40,577 bases of DNA from an uncultured Pseudomonadota bacterium. Its GTDB lineage: Bacteria; Pseudomonadota; Gammaproteobacteria; Steroidobacterales; Steroidobacteraceae. Position 1 is the first letter of the stretch. Each line of letters begins with the position of its first letter. The position numbers and the translations under genes are program-made. The notes under the pieces are model-generated. The model worked only from the letters and a program-made list of their open reading frames with translations. It did not search any database and was not told where the DNA came from. The stretch lies in contig CAIVRI010000092.1 in NCBI GenBank assembly GCA_903908265.1, positions 1 to 40,577 of the forward strand, in the 5' to 3' direction. Below are positions 8,018-16,505 of the stretch, one piece after another.

Positions 8018-8503
8018 GAGGGAGGCTTCCTACTAGGGCGCAAACGGGGGCAGACGGCACCGCAATCATTGTAGGGGGTGCTTGCGGCAATGGGGCAGTT
8101 GTTAGCGTTTTTTGCACGCGCACGGACGGTTACGCGCGGCCGAGTGCGCGCAGGTCGCGCGCGTGGGTTGCGCCTGGTACGTCCATGCGCCCCTCCTCGG
8201 CACGAACGCAGCCTGCACTGGGGGATGTCGACTGGCACCAAACCAATGCAGGTGGTGGGTGTTTGTCGGCAAGCGCGTACGGCTCGGTACGGCGATGACA
8301 CACGCCCGTGGTGCTATCAGGCGTGCTATCGGAGTGCTTGCGGCTGCCTGTGGCAGCGACCGGAATGGGTCGATGGCTTGTCCGGCCCCTGACGCACGCC
8401 GCGGTGCACTCGCTGTAGAGGCGGGTGGAATCGGCCCTGCGTTGGCATCGGGTCGCGCTCGGATTCGGCGCCGCCGCCGTCGACCGCCCGCACCCTCGCC
8501 GCT
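8018..8503. other. Intergenic stretch, no gene recognised
   Basis: Open frames occur on both strands, but their translations are Arg/Cys-rich and resemble no family. The stretch separates two minus-strand genes, so it should hold the promoter of the S10 peptidase gene; no convincing -35/-10 pair or hairpin terminator was seen. Confidence 0.5.
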
Positions 8504-9118
8504 CTAGATTTGCCGCAAGGATTGCAGCGCTTCTGTGCACAACTGCAAATGGCGTTCGGTCAGGCCGGCCCCACGGGCTGCATCGGTCACGCTTTCCAAC
8601 ATCAGTAGCGCCAGTTCGACCTGACTGCGCATACGCGTGTTCTCGTTTTTGAAAAATCGCACGAGTTGATCGCGCGGATCGTCGACAAGGCCCGCATCTA
8701 GCGCGGTGGGATCGACATGTTCGCGGAACAGTTGGTCAACCACCGCTTGGTGTTGCACCAAGTAGAGGGGATTGATTTCGGCGGCGCGGGTGCCGGCCGC
8801 AGCGCCCGCCGCGGCGAGTGCCTCGTCCGTCAGTCGACGAAATCCCATCGTCCAGTCGGAATATTCGCGCCGTGCAATCTGCCGTCGATGGAGCAGTTGC
8901 ACATCGGTGTTGCGCGGATCCACTTTGATGCGCCGCAGCAGTCGCTCCACGTCCTCTTCTTCGCCCTCCAGGGCCTGCAGGAAGGTCCCGTTTGCGTAAA
9001 AAAGCATACCGGTGACGGCATTGCCTGGATTATTGACGAGGCATTGGCGCAACAACGCCAGCAGGTCCTCTGCGGAGAGCGGGCTAGTGGCGCGGCTGAC
9101 ATAAGAGATGTGAATCAT
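8504..9118 (-). CDS. BLUF-domain blue-light sensor protein
   Basis: A 204-residue protein whose first ~95 residues form a BLUF (FAD-binding blue-light) domain. The key residues fall exactly at AppA-like spacing: Y6 (HISYVS), N30, Q48 (TFLQALEGE), W89 and M91 (DWTMGF). The tyrosine and glutamine carry out the light-driven hydrogen-bond switch. After the domain come about 105 residues with Ala/Glu-rich helical segments and no recognised output domain, so signalling probably occurs by protein-protein interaction. The ATG at 9118 is chosen because BLUF domains begin right at this motif; an upstream ATG would add nine non-conserved residues. No cyclase, EAL or transcription-factor partner lies adjacent. 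Confidence 0.93.
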   Translation of the reverse strand: MIHISYVSRATSPLSAEDLLALLRQCLVNNPGNAVTGMLFYANGTFLQALEGEEEDVERLLRRIKVDPRNTDVQLLHRRQIARREYSDWTMGFRRLTDEALAAAGAAAGTRAAEINPLYLVQHQAVVDQLFREHVDPTALDAGLVDDPRDQLVRFFKNENTRMRSQVELALLMLESVTDAARGAGLTERHLQLCTEALQSLRQI

Positions 9119-9679
9119 CGGGACATCACCACACGAAGAACCCAAACAGGATAGCCCAGTTTTCTGGCGAATCCCACGGGGATGCGGTGGGGATTTTTGG
9201 AGGCTGTATCGGCGGCCTGGCGGCCGGGGTGTTGGACATCGGGCGACCGCAGTGCCCGCTATGCAAGCGCGGCGGACCTGATTTGCGCTGCCTGATCCTG
9301 GCGGCTGTAACGTCGCAGTGTGGAACCGACGGTTGCATCGCTTTGCGCGCTGTCAGGCGGATTTTGCGCGCGGTCTACACCCCTCAAAAATCACGAGGAT
9401 CGCGTTCGGTGCGCGCTGGTGCGACCACGGTAATCCGGTGTTATTGCCACGGCATAGCGGGCCGGGGTCTCGGCGCTCTAGGCTTGCAGCCATTAACGAA
9501 CAGTACATCGCGCAGTGAACGCGCACTCTGTCAGGACCGGTGGCCACACGGGTTGATCAATCGGTGATCGCTCGGTCACCGAACCCCTGCGGTGTAGTCT
9601 CGATTCGTCTGGGCGAACGATTGCATGTGCGATGCGGCGTGGGTTTGTTTACCAGCGGCCTGCTGTCTGCGGTGCCGTC
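9119..9679. other. Intergenic stretch, no gene recognised
   Basis: Nothing with family resemblance was found on either strand. The open frames are short, rich in Cys and Arg and lack plausible ribosome-binding sites. It must contain the promoter of the BLUF gene; no clear motif could be assigned. Confidence 0.45.
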
Positions 9680-10126
9680 CTACGCGGAACGTGCGCCGCC
9701 GGTTCTGGCGGCCAATAGGGATGCCGGTAGGGTGCGCACGTCTGCTGGAGTGCATATCGGGAGGCCTTGGTATGGGATGACGCCAGTAAATCGTTGTCGC
9801 TGGTCGCGCATTTGCGCGTGACCCGCGCGCGCCAGTGCCAGAAACGGGTCGTCCTTTGGTGCACGGCAGAGGCGCCGTGTGGTGGTCCCGTGGACTGATT
9901 CGGCGAGTCGTGCGTACCAGCCAAAGAATGCCTGACGGTCGTGCAGGCGGAGATACCGATTGCATTTTTGACGCACGGTCGTCTGCGCGCGTTCGGTCAA
10001 GGTGTCGTTGGACACCCAGACGCGGGGCCTGATCAGTCGGCTGACGGCGCGGCCTGCGATCGACTGTGGTAGGAGCAATCGGCTGAGTAAAATATTCGTG
10101 TCCACTACGCCGCGCGTACTAGTCAT
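9680..10126 (-). pseudogene. PIN-domain toxin with two compensating frame shifts in its active site
   Basis: The open frame starts at 10126 and overlaps the antitoxin stop by 8 bp. It opens with VVDTNILLSRLLLPQ, typical of the PIN toxins of the TIGR00305 type (first catalytic Asp present), and continues with PKDDPFLALA, the conserved central acidic motif. After GHAQ the frame yields MRDQRQRFTGVIPYQG, unlike the family. The next frame over the same DNA (about 9777-9807) reads KCATSDNDLLAS, matching the expected IVTGDxDLL motif, after which the original frame resumes with the conserved IPYQGLPICTPADV. A pair of opposite one-base shifts has therefore replaced the conserved acidic GDxD motif. RNase activity is probably lost. 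Confidence 0.65.
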
Positions 10127-10397
10127 CCGAGTGCAGCAGCGCCGCCAGTTTGCTGGCCGTCCACCGGACTGCAGCGGCCTTTGCGCCAACGTGGTCACAA
10201 AATGACTGCAAATCATGCGCTGCGAGACCGGGCAGTCGGTCGTATTTTTGGGGTGCAATCAGGACGGCCTGATCTCGGGCGTGGCGGCCAATGACGATCG
10301 GGGCCCGTTGAACGGCGTCCAGTACCTCGGCAACCTGTTGTTTTGCATCGGTGGCAATGATGGAGCGCCGGTCGGTCTCTAGACGTGTGTAGGGCAT
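10119..10397 (-). CDS. Phd/YefM-family antitoxin
   Basis: A 92-residue protein with the Phd/YefM fold pattern: an N-terminal segment TDAKQQVAEVLDAVQRAPIVIGRH followed by AVLIAPQKYDRL, the usual DNA-binding and dimerisation half. The tail (about 60-92) would neutralise the toxin. It starts at the ATG at 10397, the first position that gives the family's usual short N-terminus. Its stop overlaps the toxin start (ATGACTAG), the classic coupled arrangement. Such antitoxins normally repress their own promoter, which would lie in the A/T-rich 10398-10440 segment. The partner toxin looks damaged, so this may be an antitoxin outliving its toxin. Confidence 0.8.
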   Translation of the reverse strand: MPYTRLETDRRSIIATDAKQQVAEVLDAVQRAPIVIGRHARDQAVLIAPQKYDRLPGLAAHDLQSFCDHVGAKAAAVRWTASKLAALLHSDD

Positions 10398-10559
10398 GAG
10401 AGCCACATGGTGCGAAATGGATATAAATGTACAAAATAGACGCTGCGTGGCGCGGACTGGCTCGTCAGGTCTGGTGGTGGGGCGGATCGCGTGCTGTTGG
10501 GTAGGACTAGGCTCGCCGCGTCCGATGGCCCATCCTAGGCGCCAAAGAGGGGTGTACAG

Positions 10560-10835
10560 ATGAGCGCCAGTGCAAGTGTGTGGACGGTGGGGGTCGAAAT
10601 CGCCGGCTGGGTGGGGGCCACCCTGATCTTGGCGTCTTACGGCTTGCTGAGCCTGCACCGGGTGCAAGCGACCTCGCCGCTGTACCAGTGGATGAATGCC
10701 ATCGGCGCGGTGGGCTTTGCGATCAACGGGGGCTGGAATCATGCCTACCCGTCAATGACGCTCAACATCATCTGGCTGGGGTTTGCGCTCTACGGCTTGA
10801 CGCGGGGTCGACGCGCGGCGCGCCGACCCCGTTGA
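10560..10835 (+). CDS. Small membrane protein of the CBU_0592 type
   Basis: A 91-residue protein with three predicted membrane helices (about 10-31, 44-60, 66-82). The pattern GWVGATLILASYGLLSLHRV, then SPLYQWMNAIGAVGFAIN and PSMTLNIIWLGFALYGL, matches the CBU_0592-like domain, which has no known function. An AAAGAGGGG Shine-Dalgarno lies at 10544-10552, well placed for the ATG at 10560. The C-terminus is a basic Arg-rich tail that should be cytoplasmic. It is convergent with the hydrolase gene, with one base between the two stop codons. Confidence 0.82.
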   Translation: MSASASVWTVGVEIAGWVGATLILASYGLLSLHRVQATSPLYQWMNAIGAVGFAINGGWNHAYPSMTLNIIWLGFALYGLTRGRRAARRPR

Positions 10836-10847
10836 CTCAAGGGGTCG
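10824..10847. terminator. Stem-loop carrying both convergent stop codons in its loop
   Basis: CGACCCC (10824-10830) pairs with GGGGTCG (10841-10847) around a 10-base loop. The loop holds the TGA of the CBU_0592 gene (10833-10835) and the complement of the hydrolase TGA (10837-10839). There is no T-run, so intrinsic termination is uncertain; a bidirectional 3'-end structure is the likely role. Confidence 0.35.
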
Positions 10848-12150
10848 CCGGTGCGGTCAGCAACTCCAAGCCGGTGGAGAAGCGGCGCTTGAAGCCTTTC
10901 CACAGGGTCACCGGCGCGGTGCCGGTGCTGGTCATGTCAAAGCGCGGTGCGAGCTCCGCAGGCCAGGTGGTGTCATCGATGCGCGGCACCAACCCATCCA
11001 GGTAAGCCGCGCGCGTCTCGTCGCCCTTCACATAGCGATCGAGGAAGGCGGTGATCATGTGTGTGTTGATCGCGATGATCTTGTCCTTGCGCCACAGCGG
11101 GTCCTCGAACCAACTGAAGTTCCACAGATCGCTCGTCATCTCCGGCGGCGCGGGATCCAAGCCGATGCCGTGGCCGCCGCCGAGGAAGGTCAACAGATAC
11201 CGTGGGGCATGCACCGCGTGTTCGAAGAAATCGTGCGCGCCGGTGCCGTAGTTGACGGTCAGATCATGATCGCCGGCGATCAGCAGTAAGGGCGCCTTGA
11301 TGCCCTCGATGCCGTGATCACCCCAGACGTGGAGCGTGCCGCCGCCGGCGGGGGCCAAGGCCACGACCGCTTTGAGATGCGGCACCACCAGCGAGGCGGC
11401 CAGTGGATGGCCGGCAGCGTACGGCAGCATCACGCCACCGACCACTAAGTTCGCAGGACCGGCCGGATCCAGTGCGGCACCGGCGGCCGTCAGTACGCCG
11501 TAGCCGCCCATCGAGTAACCGACGAGCGCGACGCGGGTCGGGTCGATCAGCCCCTCGGTATCGAGGCTGTGGCTGAGCGTGCGCGCCACGAAGGCGATAT
11601 CGAGGGGACGGCGCAGCAGGGGACCGGCGAAGGTGCTGCGATTGCCGATCATCGGGTCGACATGGCGAATCGCGGCGACCACGTAGCCTTTGGAGGCCAG
11701 ATTTTCGGTCAGCCACGACAAGGCCACGGTGACGTTGGAGTAGCCATGCGAGACGATCACGAGGGGATGACGACCGGCGACGGCAGGGGCGCCGCGGACG
11801 GCCAGGCCCGGCACCGTGAAATGCGCCGGTGGGGCGGGCTCTTCGGACACTAACTCATCCGCATAGTTCTCGGCCTGGGCGCCGGCAGCCGGATGCGCGG
11901 GGTACCAAATATCCACCACGATATGCCGATCGTGTTTGGGTACGACGCCCGCGGCGTCTGCGGCGAGCACGTCGTACTGGTCCGGGTCGACCAGTTCGAT
12001 GGTGCGCACGCCGACGCGATCCGGGCCCAGGGCAGCCAGTTCCGGCGCATCAATCGGCGGAATGCTCGGCGGCGCGGCGGCCCACGCGGTAGCGGCGACA
12101 AACAAGCCGGCCCACAGAGCGAGCAGCGGGCGGTGGTGGCTGTGCAACAT
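10837..12150 (-). CDS. Secreted alpha/beta hydrolase (PAF-acetylhydrolase/dienelactone-hydrolase-like)
   Basis: A 437-residue protein with a signal peptide (hydrophobic about 8-22, cleavage after AWA near 24). The alpha/beta-hydrolase triad is visible: nucleophile S213 in GYSMGGYG, an acid at D294/D296 (IAGDHDL) and H327 (GGGHGIG). HGYSN at 135-139 probably contributes the oxyanion hole. The layout, with a long N-terminal strand-rich part containing DIWYP and SHGY, resembles bacterial platelet-activating-factor acetylhydrolase-like and chlorophyllase-like esterases. The ATG at 12150 is chosen because it leads straight into the signal peptide; a start at 12201 would add an Arg-rich leader. No operon partner is visible. 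The substrate is unknown. Confidence 0.88.
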   Translation of the reverse strand: MLHSHHRPLLALWAGLFVAATAWAAAPPSIPPIDAPELAALGPDRVGVRTIELVDPDQYDVLAADAAGVVPKHDRHIVVDIWYPAHPAAGAQAENYADELVSEEPAPPAHFTVPGLAVRGAPAVAGRHPLVIVSHGYSNVTVALSWLTENLASKGYVVAAIRHVDPMIGNRSTFAGPLLRRPLDIAFVARTLSHSLDTEGLIDPTRVALVGYSMGGYGVLTAAGAALDPAGPANLVVGGVMLPYAAGHPLAASLVVPHLKAVVALAPAGGGTLHVWGDHGIEGIKAPLLLIAGDHDLTVNYGTGAHDFFEHAVHAPRYLLTFLGGGHGIGLDPAPPEMTSDLWNFSWFEDPLWRKDKIIAINTHMITAFLDRYVKGDETRAAYLDGLVPRIDDTTWPAELAPRFDMTSTGTAPVTLWKGFKRRFSTGLELLTAPATP

Positions 12151-12575
12151 AGGCAATAGATGTCCTGGTGGGGTGCGTAGTCGGGGGTCACGCCGCGCCA
12201 TGCGACGGGTTCCTCTCCGAGGAGGCCGATTCTAGCGAGGCCTGCGTTCGGGCGGGGACTGTTTGGGTATTTTCATGGGCCAGCGAGGGGGCTGGAGGCG
12301 CCGGTCTGGTCGCTACCGCTATCGTCTACGCCAATGCAGACCATTTATGGCCGTTCATGAGCGCCCCATGCATGCCATCCACCGGATTAATAAACGTCAA
12401 TTCCCGCGGGAGCGCAGCCCGTCGGTGGCCTGCTAGAGGGCGTATTCCTCTCCATTCTGGATAGGAATATAGACGGCATTGCCCGCAACTGCGATCCTGC
12501 GTATCCGATGTGTTGCGATGCAACGCGAGGCACGTGTCCTAGCCAGGCGCGACCATGCCCATCGCCGAGGACCCC
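12151..12575. other. Intergenic divergent region, no gene recognised
   Basis: Promoters for the minus-strand hydrolase and the plus-strand CoA-transferase operon should lie here. A locally A/T-richer patch occurs at 12385-12475. CGAGGA at 12565-12570 is the Shine-Dalgarno that favours the CoA-transferase ATG at 12576 over the one at 12555. No repeat or operator stood out. Confidence 0.45.
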
Positions 12576-13796
12576 ATGACGCAGATGCCCCGCCCCCGCC
12601 CCCTCGACGGCATCCGCATTGTGGATTTCAGCCGCGTCTTGGCAGGACCGTTGTCGACGGCGTTGTTGGTGGATTTGGGTGCGGAAGTGATCAAGGTCGA
12701 ACCACCCCAGGGGGATGACTACCGGGGGATCGGTCCGTTTCGCAATGGCGAGAGTGCGCTGTTTACGATCGTGAACCGCGGCAAGCAGGGCGTGGTACTC
12801 GATCTCAAGCAGCCGGCGGCACAGGCCTTGGCGCGTGCACTCATTCTGGCGTCCGATGTGGTGGTCGAGAACTTCCGGCCGGGGGTCGCCGAGCGCTTAG
12901 GGATTGGCGCGGCGTCCCTGCTGCAGGCCAAGCCGCGGCTCGTGTACGTGAGTGTCTCGGGCTATGGGCAGAGCGGACCGCTGGCGGATCGACCGGCGTA
13001 CGACATCCTGATGCAGGCGAGCACCGGTTTGATGGAGGTCACCGGTGATCCGGCGGGGGAGGCCACGCTGGTAGGCGAGGTGGTCGCGGATGTCGTGACG
13101 GGCTTGTATGCCTCGTGGGCGATCTTGGCGGCGCTGTTGCAAGTGCAACGCAGCGGGGTGGGCCAGCATGTCGATGTGGCCATGTATGACGCGACGATCT
13201 CGTTTCTGGTGACGTCCTTGGCGCGTTATCTGTTCACGGATGTCGTACCGACCCGGGTGGGCAATCGCCATCCCTTGTCGGCGCCCTTTGGCGTATTCCA
13301 GGCCCAAGACGGCCCGTTTGTGTTGGCGGTGTTGACCCATCGCTTCTTTACGCAACTGGCGGCGGTGGTCGGTCAACCGGACTGGCCTGCGGATCCGCGC
13401 TTTCAGACCGACGCGGGGCGACTCGAACACGAGGGACACTTGCGTGCGGGTATTGAAGCGTGGTCGCGCCGGTATACGGTGGCCGACGTCTGTGCGGCGC
13501 TGGACGCCGCTGGCGTCCCGGCCGCCTCGGTGGCGACCTTGGCGGACGCGCTCGCTGCCCCACAGGCGGCGGCGCGCGGCGTGTTGACGGCGGTGCCCGA
13601 TGCACGCTTGCCGGGCTTGCGCCTGCCGCTGCAACCGGTGAAGTTCACGGGCTCTGCGGACAACGTGATTGGCCGTGCGCCGGGTTTGGGAGAGCATGGC
13701 GCGGCGATCTGGAGTCGCGTGCTCGGACTGGGAGTCGAGCGGATCGCCGAACTGGCGGCCGCGGGGTTATTTGGTGCGCGAGGGTCGACAACATGA
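12576..13796 (+). CDS. Class III (CaiB/BaiF) CoA-transferase
   Basis: A 406-residue family III CoA-transferase of normal length. It begins LDGIRIVDFSRVLAGP and continues with LGAEVIKVEPP and the VVENFRPG block, all family signatures; the catalytic Asp is D143 in DRPAYDILMQ. These enzymes move CoA between carboxylic acids through an aspartyl-CoA thioester. The stop overlaps the start of the acyl-CoA dehydrogenase gene (ATGA), so an acid is probably activated to its CoA ester and then dehydrogenated. CaiB with CaiA is one precedent for such a pair, but nothing here fixes the substrate as carnitine, and no hydratase or thiolase lies nearby. Confidence 0.92.
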   Translation: MTQMPRPRPLDGIRIVDFSRVLAGPLSTALLVDLGAEVIKVEPPQGDDYRGIGPFRNGESALFTIVNRGKQGVVLDLKQPAAQALARALILASDVVVENFRPGVAERLGIGAASLLQAKPRLVYVSVSGYGQSGPLADRPAYDILMQASTGLMEVTGDPAGEATLVGEVVADVVTGLYASWAILAALLQVQRSGVGQHVDVAMYDATISFLVTSLARYLFTDVVPTRVGNRHPLSAPFGVFQAQDGPFVLAVLTHRFFTQLAAVVGQPDWPADPRFQTDAGRLEHEGHLRAGIEAWSRRYTVADVCAALDAAGVPAASVATLADALAAPQAAARGVLTAVPDARLPGLRLPLQPVKFTGSADNVIGRAPGLGEHGAAIWSRVLGLGVERIAELAAAGLFGARGSTT

Positions 13797-14944
13797 CGAG
13801 GCATCGCCAAGGCGTGACGGCGGAGGATCTGGATCTGGTGGAGGCGGTCGGCCGCTTTGCGCTCGGTACCTTGGCGCCGCGTGCGGCCGACTTAGATGAA
13901 CGTGAAGGCTCCTGTCTGGAGCATCGACCCGCGCTCGGTGCCTTGGGCCTGTTGGGATTGAACTTACCCGCCGCGTGGGGTGGCCCGGGCGCGAGTGCTG
14001 CGGGGACGCTGCTGGCCTTGGTGGAAGTGTCCAAACAGTGCGCGGCGACCGCGTCGATGATCGGTGCGCACTATTTGGGCACGGAGGCGGTGTATCTGGG
14101 CGGCGATGACACGCAGCGACGCCGCTACCTGCCGGGTGCCGCGACGGGTGCCGAGCTGTATGGCTTTGCACTGACCGAACCGGGTGGGGGCTCGAATCCA
14201 GCGGATCTGCGTACGCGCGCCACGCGCGAGGGCGATACGTATCGCCTCGATGGCAGCAAGCAATTCATCTCCAATGCCGCCGATGCAGATCGCTTGGTGG
14301 TGTTTGCGAAGACCGATATGGATGCCGGGGCGCGCGGCGTCAGCGCTTTTGTGGTCGATGCCACCGCTGCGGGTATCTCCGTGGGGCCGCCGGAAAAACT
14401 CATGGGCATTCGTGCGTCGCCTGCACATCCGGTGCGCTTGGACGCGGTGCGCGTGCCGGTGGCGGATCGACTCGGTGCAGAGGGCGCGGGCTTTCGGCTC
14501 GCGATGCGGGTGTTGGACAACAGTCGGCTCGATGTGGTGGCGACTGCACTCGGGATTGCGGAGACGGCGCTGGCGTTGACAGCGGCGTGGTTGCAGGAGC
14601 GGCACGTCGGTGGCGATGCGTTGGCGCAGAAGCAAGGCGTGCAATGGATGGTGGCTGATATGAAAGTGCGGCTGGAGGCGGCGTGGGCGCTCGCGATGCA
14701 GGCGGTGGCCAAAAAAGCGGCCGGTGTGCCGTACTCGATGGAGTCGGCAATCGCCAAGTTGTACGCCTCGGAGATGGTGGCCTTCGTGGTCGATACCGCG
14801 CAGCAATTGCACGGCGGCTATGGCTATACCCGCGTCTTGCCCTTGGAGCGGATGGTGCGCGATGCGCGCATTTTGCGTATTTACGAGGGGGCCTCTGAGA
14901 TTCAACGCACGATCATTGCCCGTGCGGTGTTGGCGCCGCGCTGA
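13793..14944 (+). CDS. Acyl-CoA dehydrogenase
   Basis: A 383-residue FAD-dependent acyl-CoA dehydrogenase. Visible landmarks are GFALTEPGGGSNPADLRTRA (the FAD/substrate-binding signature, about 124-143), the GSKQFISNA segment (155-162) and the catalytic base E365 in RIYEGASEIQR. It forms the alpha,beta-double bond of an acyl-CoA and passes electrons to electron-transfer flavoprotein. The start ATG at 13793 overlaps the CoA-transferase stop by four bases; an apparent in-frame extension upstream is a shadow of the transferase. A glutaryl- or short/branched-chain-specific subfamily is possible; the sequence alone does not settle it. Confidence 0.93.
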   Translation: MTRHRQGVTAEDLDLVEAVGRFALGTLAPRAADLDEREGSCLEHRPALGALGLLGLNLPAAWGGPGASAAGTLLALVEVSKQCAATASMIGAHYLGTEAVYLGGDDTQRRRYLPGAATGAELYGFALTEPGGGSNPADLRTRATREGDTYRLDGSKQFISNAADADRLVVFAKTDMDAGARGVSAFVVDATAAGISVGPPEKLMGIRASPAHPVRLDAVRVPVADRLGAEGAGFRLAMRVLDNSRLDVVATALGIAETALALTAAWLQERHVGGDALAQKQGVQWMVADMKVRLEAAWALAMQAVAKKAAGVPYSMESAIAKLYASEMVAFVVDTAQQLHGGYGYTRVLPLERMVRDARILRIYEGASEIQRTIIARAVLAPR

Positions 14945-15402
14945 TAATTTAATCGAGTCGTATTTTGGTCTTTTTTTCTGAGTGATTTCGTCCCTCTCCA
15001 AGGCGTGCCTGGTGTCGGTATGTGGGTGCCTTACCCCGAAATCGCGGTGCGGTTTGGCGGGCCGTTACAGCGGCTGTGCGTGCCGCCCCCTGCGCCGGTG
15101 GCGGCTGGGTCTGATTAGACGATTAGGCACAACATCGGCGAAATTGCTAAAGCTGCAGAGTAGACAACAGCACTCGAACAGTTGGACCATGGCGCTGCGT
15201 AAGGCGCGGAAAAATGACATACCCGATATTGCATCCGATCCATATCGGCTGTTCGACTGTACTTCTCACAAACGCGTTTGATTAAAACGACCTACATTCC
15301 TTAGGAGATTTACAAGTCATTTTCCAACGAGTGCCAGCACCCGGAGCGGACTGCCTGATCCGCTGATGGCGTGGGTGCTTGTTGTGGTTGTGCGCGCTGC
15401 GC
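14945..15402. other. Intergenic stretch before the IS3 relic, no gene recognised
   Basis: The stretch is lower in GC than the neighbouring operon and has no frame resembling a known protein. A T-rich run occurs at about 14964-14979 after the dehydrogenase stop, but no stem precedes it. It could contain decayed mobile DNA adjoining the relic. Confidence 0.4.
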
Positions 15403-15870
15403 TGACCGGAGATTCCAGTTCCAGCGTGCTGTTTCCTAGAATCGCGGAACGGAGGGTTCAGAATCATGCCGAAACAACGGTTTACGACGGAAGAGATTAT
15501 CCACAAGCTGCGTGATGCGGACGTGCTGTCCGGCCAGGGTCGGACGGTGGCGGTTCTGGAACTGTGCCGGGAGCACGGGATCAGCACGGCGACGTTTTAT
15601 AAGTGGCAATCTAAGTTCGGCGGGATGGACGCCTCCCTGATGGCTCAGATGAAAGAGCTGGAAGAGCAAAACCGGCGGCTCAAGAAGCTGTACAGCGAAG
15701 CCCAAATCAAAGCCGACATCGTCGCGGATGCCCTCGCAAAAAACTTTAAGTCCATTCTATTAATGACCCGCCGGCGCGAGGCGCCGGCACAAGTGGCCAA
15801 GCGTTTGCATGCGGCGTGCTTTAAAAACGTGCAAGCCCAGGGCGATGGTCCCTTAGCGCAATTGCGCTAA
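15403..15870 (+). mobile_element. IS3-family relic: left end plus orfA, orfB missing
   Basis: The frame at 15466-15870 starts MPKQRFTTEEIIHKLRDADV and continues with a helix-turn-helix (ISTATFYKWQSKFGGM) and a leucine-zipper-like MKELEEQNRRLKKLYSEAQIKADIV, which is IS3-family OrfA. Homology stops near ADALAK at about 15738, at an A6 run where IS3 elements shift frame into orfB. The remaining 40 residues are unrelated and no orfB follows. The untranslated left end (about 15403-15465) matches, in reverse, 33351-33411, which defines the element's 5' end. The downstream fusion sequence contains a GCCGGCGC-GAG-GCGCCGGC hairpin at 15770-15788. Confidence 0.8.
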
Positions 15871-15893
15871 AAATCCTGTGCGCTCGAAACCCG

Positions 15894-16505
15894 TTAGCCG
15901 CGTAAACCGAGCGCAAACAGCATCAGACCTGCGGCGGCTAACCAGCTGCCGAGCACACGGACACCGATCCGACGCCAGGCCACCACGGCCTCATCGGCGA
16001 TGCCCCGAGCGGTGAGTGCGGCCAACAAGGTCATGGCGACATAACCGGCGCTCATTAAGCCACCGACATAGAGCGGTAGGTCAGCGCCCAACCGCAGCCC
16101 TGCGGCATTGGCCGCACCGCGCAGGACCATCAAGCCCGCGACGACACCCAGTAAGCCTATTGTGCGCAGGCGGTAACCCGAGGCCAGCAACAAGCCCACT
16201 GCAAGCAACGGCAACGCATCGCTGATGAACGCGGGCGGCAAACGCCCCGACAGCAGCACGATCCACAGACCGATGGCCAGGGCCAGCGGTATAGCCACGA
16301 CCAGCCAACGGGCGGCCTCACGGCCGCTGCGTGCCCCGAGCAGCGCCAGACCTAACCAGACGAACCAGTCAATTGGATCCGTCATGGGATGTAGGGCACC
16401 CATGAAAAAGTCGCCCAGTCGAACCGAAACGATATGCGCCTCGGCGTTCAGCGAAAGCAGTAGTCCGACCGTCGCAGCACTCGCGATCCAAGCTTGGCGT
16501 TTCAT
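15894..16505 (-). CDS. HupE/UreJ-like membrane protein lacking the metal-site histidine
   Basis: A 203-residue protein with a signal-like first helix and about six membrane helices. Its early motif, ALHPMTDPIDWFVWLGLALLG (from A38), aligns with the HPLTGLDHLVAMVAVGLW signature of HupE. The histidine after the Asp is replaced by W47, and there is no later HGHAHG block. It thus looks like a diverged paralogue of the gene directly upstream. Its start overlaps that gene's stop by four bases, so it is the last gene of a four-gene operon beginning with the PpiC-type gene. It may act as a non-transporting partner subunit or carry a different metal; function is unassigned. Confidence 0.75.
   Translation of the reverse strand: MKRQAWIASAATVGLLLSLNAEAHIVSVRLGDFFMGALHPMTDPIDWFVWLGLALLGARSGREAARWLVVAIPLALAIGLWIVLLSGRLPPAFISDALPLLAVGLLLASGYRLRTIGLLGVVAGLMVLRGAANAAGLRLGADLPLYVGGLMSAGYVAMTLLAALTARGIADEAVVAWRRIGVRVLGSWLAAAGLMLFALGLRG

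Noticed and set aside
9187-9567. A 126-residue plus-strand open frame with CxxC
   Set aside because: No plausible ribosome-binding site or family pattern; composition is typical of a chance frame in GC-rich DNA.
13460-13792. N-terminal extension of the acyl-CoA dehydrogenase
   Set aside because: It overlaps the CoA-transferase in another frame and is unrelated to the dehydrogenase fold; the ATGA junction gives the true start.
14982-15281. A 99-residue open frame between the dehydrogenase and IS relic
   Set aside because: Cys/Arg-rich chance translation with no ribosome-binding site.
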